Origin: Pinus tabuliformis
Taxonomy: Eukaryota; Streptophyta; Pinopsida; Pinales; Pinaceae
Assembly: GCA_031772625.1 (NCBI GenBank)
Contig: CM062812.1
Location: forward strand, 729,838,300-729,902,299
Direction of reading: 5' to 3'
DNA length: 64,000 bases
Both the position numbers and the translations under genes were made by a program. The notes below the pieces were generated by a model, which had not been told where the DNA came from, searched no databases, and was given only the letters and a program-made list of their open reading frames with translations. Every line of letters begins with the position of its first letter. Position 1 is the first letter of the stretch. Shown in pieces: positions 43,941-56,066 of this stretch.

Positions 43941-46900
43941 CCTTTGGAGATTTTCAATTGTCTTGCATACAATAAAGTGTCCAACAATCAATGAAGTGTG
44001 CGTGTCCATTATCATGTTGTTTCTCTCTCCCGATGGAATACATAACTTGCCCAAATGATACAAAAAATTGTTATGTACATGGTAATATCACTCTTCAATT
44101 TGGTCTCCTTGCCTCAAGGTTGCATACACATCTTGAAAGTCATTATCATATGCATATTTCTCAATGTAACATTCATGTAAAACATAATTGTGCTTGAGTA
44201 TAATAGATGAATTTACAATAGACCTAGAAAGAATATCACCTACCTTATTGTAGATTCCCCTTTTGTATTTGATAACCAAATGAAACTGTTGTATAAAATC
44301 CATCCATCTAAAGTGTCATGATTACTGCAACTTTGATTGTGACTATAAGTACTACAATGATTGGTGGTCGATATGGATAATGGTCTCCTTCGCTGTCAAA
44401 TAGTGTTTCCTTTTTTTAACAATTTGTACCAATGCGTAAAGTTGTTTGTCATAAGTGGGATAGTTAGTCACAACACCATTAAAAATTTCAGAATGAAATG
44501 AAATGGGCTTAACACGATGCATAAGAAATTATCCCATGGAATAATCACTAGCATCCATTTCAATCTCAAATGGCTATCTAAGATATAGGAGAGCCAATAC
44601 TTGTGTTGAACTAATATTTTGTTTTAACGAATCAAATTCTTTCTACTGTACATATCTCCAATGGAAGACTTTCTTAACACTAGTAAATGCATGTAGTGGT
44701 ACTGCAATGGAAGAAAAATTAGCAATAAATTTCCTTCAATATTGTGTTTCCCCTAGAAATATTCTTACCTCTGCAACTATATTGGGCTCGGTCCAATTCA
44801 CAATGACCTCAACCTTAGAGGGGTCTATTTTCAACTCACCTCCTCCAACAATGTGTCCCAAATAAACTAAAGAAATCTTGCAAAATTCACACTTTGACAT
44901 CTTAAAAAACAACTGTTATTTTCTCAAGACATCAAGTACTTTGTTGACATGCATGACATGTTCATCTGTGGATTTGTTGAATATGAGAATATCATATAAG
45001 TTAACAATGACAAAATCATCTAGAAATGGTCTCAATACATCATTCATAACTCTCATGAAAGTAGCTACAACATTTGTAAGACTGAAAGGCATAACAAGCC
45101 ACTCAAACCATCCTTTTTTAGTTTTAAATGTCATTTTCCAAATGTCATCTTCAGCTATTCTAACTTGATGATAACCACTTCGTAAGTTTAACTTAGTGAA
45201 ATTCCTGTCATACTCCAATTGATTAGGGAAATCACAAATTCTTGGCAGTGGATAACGATTCTTTACCATTATTTTATTCAGTGCACGGAAATCCACACAC
45301 ATGTGCTAAGTTACGTCCTTCTTTCGCACCAAGACAATGGATGAACCACATGGAAAAGTAGATGGGCATATAATACCTTTATTCAGAAATTATTTAATTT
45401 GCTTCTTCATTTCCATGCTTTCCATGATTGAAATGCGATACATGCCAATGTTTGGAAGTGGAACATCCTGGTGTAGCTGTATCTCATGCTGAATTCCCCT
45501 CTTGGAAGTTAACCCCTTTGGTTCCTAAAACATCTTGCCATGCTTTCTTACCACATCAACCAAATCAGATTTTAACTTATCATCACAACATTCGAAAGAT
45601 TCATAATCAATATCATTATTTTTATTGGTCATGAGAAGCACAAAATGTTTACTTGCATTTACTAGTCTCTCCATTTTCCCTTCATTAACCAAACAAATGT
45701 TTAACTTTTTGTGATGGGCTCTCACAATATACTCCACTCCATCCTTGAGCAATAGATATTTTTTCTCATGGTAATAAAATACCTCTTTCGTATCATACAA
45801 ATATGGGCTCCCTAGAATGATTCCTGAGACGTCAAGTGGAACTACATCTAACTCATCTTCATCAATGAATTTTTCAGTAATGGCAAACCTGAATAAGAAT
45901 TTCCTTGTAACATATAAATTTTCATTATTGACTATCCAACCCAAGGGATATGGCTTATGATGAGGTACAATTTCAAGGTTAAGAGTTTTGACCAAGTCTT
46001 CTGAAAGTAAGTTCGATTGTGACCCACTATCAAATAATGCATCAATGTTTGTATGATTTGAAATTACCCTTCCATGGAACAATTGTATCCTTGATTCTTC
46101 ATTTGGAGTGTTGTTGTGACTATGTGAGGAACTAGCGCTTGCAATAGATTCTTTTCCCCTTTGTGACCATGGCTGAAATCTTGGTCTAATCACCAGAATC
46201 AGATGCAAGATCATGTTGTGTGGTAGCGGTCGTCTTTTATTTTCCCTTATTGTTTGGTTTCTTAGGCCTTTATTTGGGATGTAATTTCCAACTCTTGGTT
46301 TCATCATGCCCCGCTTTGGAACAATGCTGGCATATAGTTTTCTCCCCTTCTTTATTCACACTTGCATTCTTCTTTGCTTTCCATTTTCCACCCTTCTCTT
46401 TCTCCTTACCCTTGAATGGCTTCCTTTTTCTACCCTCTTCCTCAATGTTCTTTCCTCTTGATTCAAGTTGCGTGGTTTGCACACATACCTCATCTAAATT
46501 GCTTAGATTGAAAATAAGGATAGTATGTTTTAAGTAGGAATGTAAACCCCCAATATATTGCAAGAGTGTATCTTGGGAATTCAAGTTTACTCCTAACAAC
46601 AAAGCCCTCTTCCTAAACTCCTGTGTATAGTCTTCAACTGATTGGCCCTTGAGTTGCCTAAAATTTTGCTAACTCATAATGGATTTTTGAATATAGGCTA
46701 AAGGATAAAACTGTATTTTAATTGTAGAAACAAATTCAACCCAAGAAAAGGATATCTTACCATGAATTCACATTTCCTATTAAGTCTTTGCTTCCCACCA
46801 AACTAGTGCTCCTCCTTCTAGCCTCAATGAAGCCAACTGGATTTTTATGTCATCTTCTTAATGGCTCTGAATTCTACAATAAACCTCCAATGGTCGAATC

Positions 46901-47343
46901 TAATTGTCTAACTTTTTTTCATTGACCTCACCATTGTACATGGGAAGTTCAAACTTAATCTCCAATTTGAGTAAGGGAGTTTTATCCTTTGTTTTTGAAT
47001 GTGTATGAACAATTTTTGTGGTGGAAGTGGAAGATGATGTTGTTTGAGATGATGAGGAAGATGGAGATACTGGAGATGGAGGAGGATTTCCTCCATTAAC
47101 CTTTGAATCCTTGTTTTCATCTTTTTTATGTCCTAAGCTTCTCTCTCGATGAGGGGGCTTAGAACTCTCTCCAGCCATTCTAGTATTCCCCTCTTCATAG
47201 AGAACTCTAACCATGTCAGTTAAGTCATAGAAATATTTCTTGAATGCTTCCTCTTCTAAAAGATCTTCAGTCTCTCTTACTCCAGACATGATGGCTTTGG
47301 ATTCAAGCTTAGCTTTTGGTACTGCTTGTACCTCCTCCATCAC
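43941..47343 (-). pseudogene. gag-pol: old gypsy gag, protease, RT and RNase H remnants
   Basis: The start is near the ATG at 47343. In order: an acidic N-terminus and Ser/Thr-rich linker (46900-47343); capsid-like gag with RQLEVYCRIQ and YTQEFRKRALLLG (to about 46560); a zinc knuckle CQHCSKAGHDETKS with the last Cys lost (near 46290); protease with ALFDSGSQSNL (45525-46307); RT with MCVDFRALNK and NLYDILIF replacing the usual YLDD box (44916-45302); and the end of RNase H with DILSRS (44088-44303). The histidine half of the integrase zinc finger (GHF) lies near 43980, next to chromovirus-1. Many stops break it. Confidence 0.8.
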
Positions 47344-47563
47344 AATTGAAGGTAAAACATGAATTGCTTCAAGTGCAACTGGGATTGAAAATTTTGGTGG
47401 AGATTTTGGCCTTGTGGCTCTCCTTCTTCTAGGAATTACCTTAGGATTTGCAACCGATAGTTTCCATTCTCCTCTCTACAACTTTAACCTTGCAAGCATC
47501 ACAAATTTGCAACCATTAAAACCCTACTTGCACAAAACTCAAGAAATCAAGAAAATAACCTTT

Positions 47564-47575
47564 GCTCTGATACTA
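47564..47575 (-). other. old gypsy primer-binding site
   Basis: gctctgatacta on the plus strand matches the initiator-Met-type site in reverse with one mismatch, about 7 bases from the 5' LTR. Confidence 0.7.
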
Positions 47576-47581
47576 ACTTGA

Positions 47582-48913
47582 TGTGTTGTTGAATGTAAGT
47601 TTTGTTGTGCTAATTTCAACTTCGGAATTAAAAACAACTGCTTATCATTTTCTTCATGTGGATAGGTTTCCTTGATTGTGTTTTTGAATGAATAGGTAAA
47701 TTTGTGACAAGTTTTATGTCAAATTCATGAGAAAAATAACATGTAAATAAAGTTTTGAATAGTAGCAAACAAGTCTACAAAAAACCATGAAAATGAGCAA
47801 TTAATACAATGTTTTGATGAAGGAGTTCACCCCTTTCGGCTACATCTCCTTAGTCCAACTTCCATGGCTTGGACCTTTCTATTACCTCAAAATGGAAAAA
47901 ATGTTGTTTACAATGCTCTACTACTCCTTAAACCTACTTCAATGTGCTCAAAACATAAAAAACATCCAAGAATGCCTTTTCCTGATCCCAATTTGGTCAA
48001 ATTTTGAAAAAGTTATTGAAAAATCAATTTCTCCTAGGAATTCTCCACTAAAACTGGAGGCACTCTAGCTAACTCCACTAAATCTGGAGTTATCACCGAA
48101 TTTTGGGGACTGCCATAAATGTCACCATCTTAATTTCATAAATAATTAACGATAAGAGGAGATTAATTAAGCGTTAACTATGATTAGTGCATAAACCATG
48201 CAGTTATGGTAACGGTTGGCTTTTGGTTTTCGCAGTAGTAGTCACATGGTTGCATAAATGCCAATGGTTATGGTTTAGCTCCAAACTCTAGCTCTATGGT
48301 AATGGTCGCATGGAAGGGGGCTAGCCCGTGAGGCTCACTTCCTCCTCCCCCGAACAGCCAAGTAATAACAAAACAAATATAATATGTGACCATTGAATGT
48401 TAAGTCACAACACAACGGTAGAACAGTAAGGCATGGGCACTGCACGGGTGAGGTCGCAGGTTCAACTCTGCCAACCTTCCCATAAACATTTAAAACTGGG
48501 CTGATATGCTGGACCTTTGGGTAGGGACACATGACACACTCTGATCTTTCCACTTGTCCCCTCTTCATTGGTCCATCCTCTCACCAATAAAATGAAGCCA
48601 AATCACCATAACATTAACCAACCACAACGTAGAACTTGGCGAGAACTTACTGGACATTGACCAACCCATTGACTTACCCAGTCACCTGACACATTAGTAG
48701 TATGGACTACTGACTCTGTAGTGATTGTAACTTTTTTTTCAAGAATTCCTCTGTTTGGTAAAGCGGATAGAACGTGATATCTTCCTCATAAGAGCTTAGT
48801 TTTGAGTGAAATGAGATGCGTTGAGATCATATTTCTGAGATGGACGCATTCATTTAGGTTTTTAGTGATTCTTAGTACTTTGATTTTTGAGCTAAATATT
48901 AATCACTTGATCA
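47582..48913 (-). repeat. old gypsy 5' LTR
   Basis: It is the partner of 35435-36771. It includes the second copy of the tRNA-like segment (B-box relic ggttcaactct at 48459-48469). The start could be 47582 or 47587. Confidence 0.7.
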
Positions 48914-49000
48914 TTCCTCCCCATTAGAAGCCTTTTGGACCCCAAAATATACAATCAATTGTTCAGCACGTGAGGGTACATCTCCCTAACATTCTCATTT
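48914..49000 (-). other. polypurine tract and pol tail outside the 5' LTR
   Basis: ttcctcccc, then the same text as 36781-36860 (ccttttggaccccaaaa, gtgagggtac), which on the minus strand codes the VRE-YPH pol ending. Internal sequence upstream of a 5' LTR is not expected for a simple insertion. Confidence 0.7.
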
Positions 49001-50321
49001 TAAAATCATCACTTGATTACTAGACAGTCATCACAGAAACAATGTGCAATTATTGCAAACCGATCAAATTGACTTCATAATATATATGTGATTGTTCTAA
49101 AGCAAGGTCGTGTGTAGACATGTTTCCTCTGCATAAAACCTATGTAGTAACATTAAATCATTGAATACTGAAACATAATCACTGCATCACCCACTGAGTT
49201 ACTGACATAATGAGTCACAATAATAACTAATCACAAATATACCAATATTGAATCAATGAAAACCCAATCACTATTATGTTGCGTGATTACTAGCCAATAT
49301 TCCAAGCCACAATCAATCCAAACAACATTGTCAGATACAGAGCATTATGATCAGTACATCATTGACGAACAACAAAAAATAAAAAAAAATCATCAACCAT
49401 TATCACTAAGAAGAAATTCAAACCCTAGAATATATGTGCAACTTCAAGTGACCAAACCTACTTATATACATGTTTATCATGTATAAAATCCACTTATATC
49501 TTTCAAAATAATGAATACCAAAACCTATATCAGGAAACAAATTATTTTAGAATATATACGTGACTTGTATGAGGAATATATGTTAATGTAGGGGACTATC
49601 CAGAAGCACACCTACGTAGAGATATTAAATTAATAAATCAGATTATTGTTACAAACACAACCCATGTCAAAAAGATATATTTCTACACATACTATCAGAA
49701 AATAATAGATCTCACCAAACATATTTAGATCAAATCACCATTATATTATTGTTAGCGTCTTAAGCATAAATATATCAATCAAGCACGTCCATATAATTTC
49801 ATATTTTTCAGATTTGAACCTTGTTCTTGCTGCCCAATGCACTCATGTTTCATATTCGATCATATTTCAAAATGTGCACTTAAATCCTTGATCTCGATCT
49901 CCTTATATGGCTTATACCTTTACCAATACCTCAGGAAAATCCTGCGTTAATGTTGTTAGTATTCTTTTAACTAGATCAAATATATTTTTACACCACAATA
50001 CTACGGGCAATTACCCTACTAGAAGATTTTTGTTTCCAATTTTCCATATTGTAGATTATGTACCTAACTTGTGTTCATAGAACCTACATATGTATGTGAC
50101 TCTTCTTTACAAGAACTGCATATAATTTTCAAACTTCAAAATTTCCATGCATTCTTTCTCTTAGCCATCAATTCTCTCCCATATCCTTTATAATATTTGT
50201 ACCAATATTCTTGTTATCTACGTTAGTTCAATAAACATAATATTATAATCAAGTTGACATCAATAACATATTTTTCAAATAAGTTTCCATCAAGGACAAC
50301 ACATTAGCCATAATGCCAATA
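49001..50321 (-). repeat. copia-B 5' LTR, second segment
   Basis: It resumes with 'ttgattactagacagtcatc', matching 22270 onward of the other LTR, and runs to 'cataatgccaata', the degenerate LTR end at 50321. It has one copy of the 181-bp unit that is doubled at 22505-22866. Confidence 0.7.
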
Positions 50322-51306
50322 ATTGTGGAGAAAAGGGAGCCAAGAATTGGCTATTACAGAAAGTTGAAATTAGGTTGAATGGATACCATTTACATCAAGT
50401 TGATCTAGGTTGATATTTTTGGCCAACCACCTATTTCACCTAGACCCCCAACATTTTTTCCTTCATTTTCCTTAATTGTAGCACAATTTACTATTTTTGG
50501 CAGCTTTCAGGCCCTAAACTTTCAGAACCTTTTTCAGGCCCTAAACGACATTTTTTTAAAAGAAGTAAGACTAAATTTCATGGGTAGGTGTTTTCCACAA
50601 AAAAAATATTTTCCTCAGATAGATCTTTCTAATGAGGTATCATGTATGCCAAATGAAGTTCACATGGCTGAATTACAACTCAAGGAAGTTGGCATTCCCA
50701 CTAATCCTAACAGGGCCTAAAATCATTTGTTGCCTCATCTTGTGGGGTTTGGATTTGGGATGTTTAGGGTTTTCCCATTATTTCTCAATAATAAAAATTC
50801 CTTTGAGCCTCATTGTAACACATTTCAAAATCTTTTCACATGTCTTCTTAAAGATAAACTATCATCGCCCGAGCTTGTTTATTTCCATCCTGCATGTAAT
50901 TAGTTTGAGTAATTTTTTATTAATTAATTGAAGTTTAGTTTTTATTGTAGCTTTGTTTTTTTGTTTAATTTTTTATGTCATTTTGTTCATGCATGACTAT
51001 GGATCAGTGGTGTCATGGGGGTCTACCCTTTCTCTATTTTTGGTGCCTATCCCCAACAAGGTCAGTGTATAAAGAGATAGGAATTGAACTAGTTGAACTC
51101 TTACACGACTAGCCTCGTTGAACCCGATGACTTGCCATGGCAGAATAAATGAATTACAAGGGAGTAGGAGATCCTTTTGAAATACCACTTGAAGAAGTCC
51201 TTGAGTGACAAAGAAAATAGATGATGAATAAATTTTCCAAATCCTTTGGTGGGTATCAGCGGGTGAATTATCTTCCTTTGGTAGAAACCTCAGAGGTGAA
51301 ATCCCC
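50322..51306. other. uncharacterised sequence before gypsy-C
   Basis: AT-rich, with the phrase 'ttcaggccctaaac' twice near 50508 and 50535. It may hold the LTR of the gypsy fragment that follows, but I could not find a second copy in the window. No coding frame is supported. Confidence 0.35.
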
Positions 51307-53711
51307 TTTAAGGTATAAGTTAACTTTGGCATTCCTATATTTGAAGGCTAGATAGATGCATATGTCCTAGATAAATGGTTAAATCTACGAGAAGGATATT
51401 TTTTGGTTCATGAATTTTCCAATATCAAAAATATTACTTTTTAAATCCACAAAGCCACCCACATGTCAAAGACAAGTGGGAAGCCTACTCTAAGCAAATG
51501 GCTGAGAAGGAACTCTCACTGTTTCCAACTCTTCCCACTTGGAATTATATCTAAGAGGACATCAAGAGACAATATTACCTTGTCAGAAGGTATGAAGATA
51601 ACCACATAAAATGAACCACACTTCAGTAGGCAAGGGTCTAAGTTGTGCCAGAATTGACAAATATTTATCATACCCTTTCGCACGAAGTTGGATATCAAGG
51701 ATTCTGGGTGGCATATGGTACTAAAGTACTTTTACTAACTAGAAAAATACATTCATGATGAGATGAATATCCTAGACATATCCTCACTTAGTATCGGACA
51801 CTGATATGCTGTCAAGATCGAGTAGAAAATTCAATAGAAAAAGTGAGACATTGGATATGTGAATCTGAAGCAGGGAGAAGGAAACCAAAAACCATAGAAC
51901 ATATGACAAAACCAAGGTGGGGTGACCCAGGAAAACCCATCAAAACTAAAATAAAAAAATAACACCACAATGATGAACAAGGAGACATGAAAGTGGTGTA
52001 AGTTCCACAACAACACCACTCACAATATAGGTGAGTGTTGCACCAAGAAATAATTGGTGGCTGAGTTGAAAGCTTCAAAGTCATATGCATGTTACAACTA
52101 TAGATAATAACCTAACAAGGGGAATGATAAAGTGAAGCATATTATTGATGTAGGGCCTAGTGCCATTGTTTCCACCACGAAGGTGTAGAAGTTTGAGCCC
52201 AAATATATGCAGGAGGGGGAGAATCTCTTCTACTCACAAATGTGGGTGAAGGGATCTCTTCTACGGTTCATTGTTGACAACATAAGCCAAAATAACAACA
52301 TCTCAGTAGTGGTCATTAAGTATTTTGGCCTACCAACCACACCACACTTGCAACCATACACCATCGGTTGGCTCCATAAAGGAAGAGATATCTGTGTCAA
52401 TGAGCAGTGCCACCTTCCCTATAGTATCAATCCCTTCATGGATGAGGTATTATCTGATGTTGCTCTACTTCAAGTCATTGATGTGTTATTATGAAAACCA
52501 TACTTGTGGAAGTGCTATATTGTGTATGAGTCCAAGACTTGCACTTCTATTATTACTTTACACACTAAGTTATAGAGGATACTAGAGGTAGCCCCACCTA
52601 CCACGGTATCTTTGATCTCTATCAAGAAATGTTGTAAATTCATCTCCGAGAATGGGGATTTTTTTTTATTTTTTTTTTTTTCTTTTTTTTTTTGAATTTC
52701 TCTCAAAGTAGGGAATAGATCATGGCCACATCCATGGCCCCTAGGAACAATTCCTCCATGCAACAAATGTAGGTGGATAAGGTCATGGAATAATACAAGG
52801 CCATCTTCTACACATCCACAAGAGTACCTTTGCACTGTTAGGTCAAGAATTTGATCGATCTAACTCATGAAGCACCTCTACACAATGGGATGATATAATG
52901 TTACATTATTATGGAAAATCAAGAGATCAATTGGTAGAACCAAGACTTGTTACAAAAGCATAACATGTGACTAAGTTTCTTACCTTGTGGGAGCCCAATT
53001 TTACTTGTATAAAAGAAGCATGCAACCTAAATATTTTGCGTTGATTATCAATCACTAAAGAAAATCATTGTCAAGAACAGGTATCCAATCCCATGGATTG
53101 ACAACCTTCTTGATGATCTTAAATGGTCCAAGTACTTCAGCAAGATCGATTTTAATTTTGGTTGTAACCAAGTTCGAATAGAACCCAGAGGTGTATGGAT
53201 GTCTACCTTCAAATCCAAGGGCCTCTTTGAGTGGTTGGTCATGCCTTTCAGGTTGAAAAATGTTGCTTCAAATTTTATTACGCTAATGGATGACACCTTC
53301 TGGCCCTTCAGTAACTTGTACGTGGTTGTATATCTATATATCATCCTCGTCTTCAGTAAAAGTTGGGAAGACTCACTTGCAACACATTCGATGGGTCCTT
53401 CAAACCCTACAACAACAAAATCTATGTGCCAACCTAGAAAATGCACATTTTGCATGAACGAGGTCAAATATACGTGTTACATCATTGATGAGAAAGGCAT
53501 ATATTTGAAACTCACAAACATCTATTTCATTTTGGATTGGCTTGCCGTGACCACTCTAGTAGAGCGTCACAACTTTTTGGGCTTTTCCAAATGTTTATCG
53601 AAGGTTCATGTGAGGATTTTTTCATATCACTTGGCCTTTGAGTCAAATTACCAATGGTATAGTGAAAGAAATATTTTCCTAGTCCAAGTCTCAATAGAAG
53701 GTGTTCATTAA
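51307..53711 (+). pseudogene. gypsy-C: decayed Ty3/gypsy gag-protease-RT
   Basis: Plus strand. Gag (51310 to about 52080) keeps FGIPIFEG, KWLNLREGYF and ISEAGRRKPK-like text. Protease at 52207-52494 has EGENLFYSQMWVKGSLLRFIVD, with the DSGS core changed to DNIS, then YTIGWLHKGRDI and DVALLQVIDVLL. RT (about 53130-53460) has GLFEWLVMPF and YLYIILVFSKSWED in place of YLDDILVFSKSWE. A T-rich run at 52661-52694 lies between protease and RT. No RNase H or integrase is visible. Many stops and shifts are present. LTRs were not found. Confidence 0.7.
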
Positions 53712-55699
53712 ATTCAAGGTATCCCTTTTCTCTGCACTAGTACTTACATTTCCATACTTGTAACAACCATTTGAAATTGAGATATACACCAATGACTATG
53801 TATTAGTGTAGTTCTCACCCAAAAAGGGAATCTAGTTGAAATAATAGCAACATCCAGTGGAATTAATAGTGAGACACTTTTTGACAGAATTCAGAAATGC
53901 CCCACATATAGTAAACATATGTATTCCATTGTGCATGCTTATCGACAATGGAATCATTACATTATGGGGAGGGAGATTATCATCCACATAGATCACTAAC
54001 CTCTTCAATTGATATGGATACAAGGGAAATTTTAGAATGATCACCATTAGAAATGGTCCACATATATACAATAACTCCATTTGAACATTAAATGCAAAAA
54101 TGAAAACACCAAACATGTTGTATATTTCCTTATTTACCACCCAGTTTCAGCATTGACCATTGTTCTCAACTCTTACAACCACAAGATCTCTGGATGGTTG
54201 TAATTATACAAAAATGATCTAGAGTTCATCACAAAATACAAGATGTTTGTAACGCGTTCCTTGCACACCTACCCAAGTAACCAACCAACAAAGGTAAACA
54301 TGTGACGAAAAGTTACTATGATATGATTCTACCTCCTAAATCACATTAATGAAGTGGCATCGATGGAAACACACCATACAAACCTTCAACATCAGTAATA
54401 TGACTCCTAGGAACCATGCCAGCCTTTTTGCTAACGAGCTACTGAGTCACACTATTTTTTAAGCTATTAAACCTATATGGACGATCCCATGCTATGGGAA
54501 TTCCAACATCCAAAGAGATTTGAATGCTCCCACAAGCCTACATGCCTACATCCAGGGACTATTTACATTAGACCTGTGCTAGAGTCTTTGAGATTTAAGT
54601 AACTTTTCAAGCCCAAAATTCTAGCCACTACCCAGAACTTGTTGTAACTTCTGGAATCCATTAAACACAGGATGACAATACTAATAAACCAAAAAAAAAC
54701 TCCATGACCAAGTGTTTCCATCCCCAACTGGGACTAACATTTTGTCAAACACTTGCCATCAATGCAATCTATAGGTCTAGGATACATGACAGATCATGAA
54801 TGACTGAAAACTCTTTTGTGACATGACAAGAATGATCACCACCTTTTCCCTTGAACTATTATGACATCAATTAGGTCTTGTGTCCACCATTTTAACAATT
54901 ACAAGTAAAGACATGAAATAACCATGACATGAACCAGTCAATTAACCATGCTTAACCAACATAAAACCATGGAAATAGCAATGAGATAACAATCACTAAA
55001 TCCACATATAAATAAGTACAAAATCAACATAACTTAGATGTTATTGAACATAGGAAAATTTGACCACGTTTGGGACTTTCACATACCATCTGACTATATA
55101 CATGGCTGAACCAAATCTTTCTTCTAGCTAGTAAACCCTGTGCAATATTCCAAGCATGAATGTGGGATCTCATAAAAACATAAATTGAAACCATCTAAGT
55201 CATCCAGGGTCCAACCATTTCAACCCATCAAAAAATGATTCCATCTCATAGTCAAACATCACAAGAACCATCATCAGACTGGCCTTTAGACAATCCTTCC
55301 AAGGCTCCAAAGCATTTGATCCAATCTACCCTCTATGACTATTAACTCAATCCAAAGTTGTTGCCACACTCTACAGTGTTTCTCCAACCAAGGCTTAAGG
55401 ACTAGTAACTCAACCCACAAATTTTTCTCGGCTTCCAGAGTGTTTTTCCAACCAATGATTGCAAGATTAGTAACTCAACCCACCAAGTGCTGTAACAACA
55501 TTTTTCCAATCAAGGGTTTGAGGACTAGTAACTCAACCAAAGTTAATACAGGGCTTCAATATCGTTTGTCCAACCAGGGCTCCAACAACTAATAACTCAT
55601 CCCAAGATAAAGAAAACATGAGAACGAGCCAGAAAACAAGAATTGAACCAACAAGACCAGGGTTATCTAGGAAATGGAAAGCCCAGTTAAATCTAGTGT
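53712..55699. other. non-coding sequence between gypsy-C and chromovirus-2
   Basis: About 2 kb with no coding frame I can support. Its only clear structure is the 62-bp array at 55337-55600. Confidence 0.4.
55337..55600. repeat. about 62-bp tandem array
   Basis: The phrase gactagtaactcaa (or close variants) recurs at 55337, 55400, 55465, 55523 and 55586, giving spacings of 63, 65, 58 and 63, with 'ttccaacca.gg' before each. Confidence 0.8.
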
Positions 55700-55704
55700 T
55701 AATC

Positions 55705-56037
55705 TGTTATGAAACCAGCTCAAGAAAAGATAGAAAAGATAGATCAACACTTTATAATTTAGCCTCTTCGAGGGGGCAACCTCCTTTACATTACATAAAT
55801 GAACAATTCTTTGATGATTCAAATGACAAAACCTCCTTTCTATATATAGGAGTCTAAGGAGTCACAATATAACCCAGCTGACCTAACAATAGTAATATAA
55901 AGCCACAAAAATAACAATAGAGGGATTCTATGGGGCACAATAATAACAATATGGGGATAATAGGGGCACAACAATATTAATAAGGGATGAAACTACAATA
56001 GTAATGGGGTAATCACTAGTATTAGAGGGACCCAACA
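55705..56037 (-). repeat. chromovirus-2 3' LTR (333 bp)
   Basis: The plus strand reads tgttatgaaacc...gacccaaca, the reverse complement of the chromovirus-1 LTR type. The TATA motif is at 55841-55848. It differs from 61219-61551 at about 15 positions. Confidence 0.95.
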
Positions 56038-56051
56038 TGCCCTTCTCCTTC
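56038..56051 (-). other. chromovirus-2 polypurine tract
   Basis: tgcccttctccttc on the plus strand adjoins the 3' LTR; the chromovirus-1 tract differs by one or two bases. Confidence 0.85.
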
Positions 56052-56066
56052 AAAAAAGTGTTATCC

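Larger units (their letters stand above)
35435..49000 (-). mobile_element. old Ty3/gypsy element with nested chromovirus-1
   Basis: It consists of two LTRs of about 1.33 kb (35435-36771 and 47582-48913), a primer-binding site at 47564, gag, protease and RT remnants on the right of chromovirus-1, integrase on the left, and a polypurine tract at 36772. The right end does not stop at the LTR: another 85 bp or so (48914-49000) resembles the PPT and pol tail. The copia-B host sequence around the borders shows overlap of about 20 bp rather than a clean 5-bp duplication, so the right border may be a recombination or deletion point. Confidence 0.75.
16908..50321 (-). mobile_element. copia-B, Ty1/copia element carrying four nested insertions
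   Basis: Without insertions it is LTR (16908-17447 plus 21672-23766, about 2.63 kb), interior (23767-34557) and LTR (34558-35434 plus about 49001-50321). Gag, protease, integrase, reverse transcriptase and RNase H remnants lie in minus-strand order, with a primer-binding site at 34544 and a polypurine tract at 23767. Insertions are E in the 3' LTR, F in pol, and an old gypsy element (itself containing chromovirus-1) in the 5' LTR. I could not find a matching target duplication at the outer ends (gatat against attgt), which fits its age. Confidence 0.75.

Noticed and set aside
52661-52694. T-rich run as a poly-A tail of a minus-strand retroposon
   Set aside because: It lies between the protease and RT text of gypsy-C and I see no flanking duplication or retroposon body.
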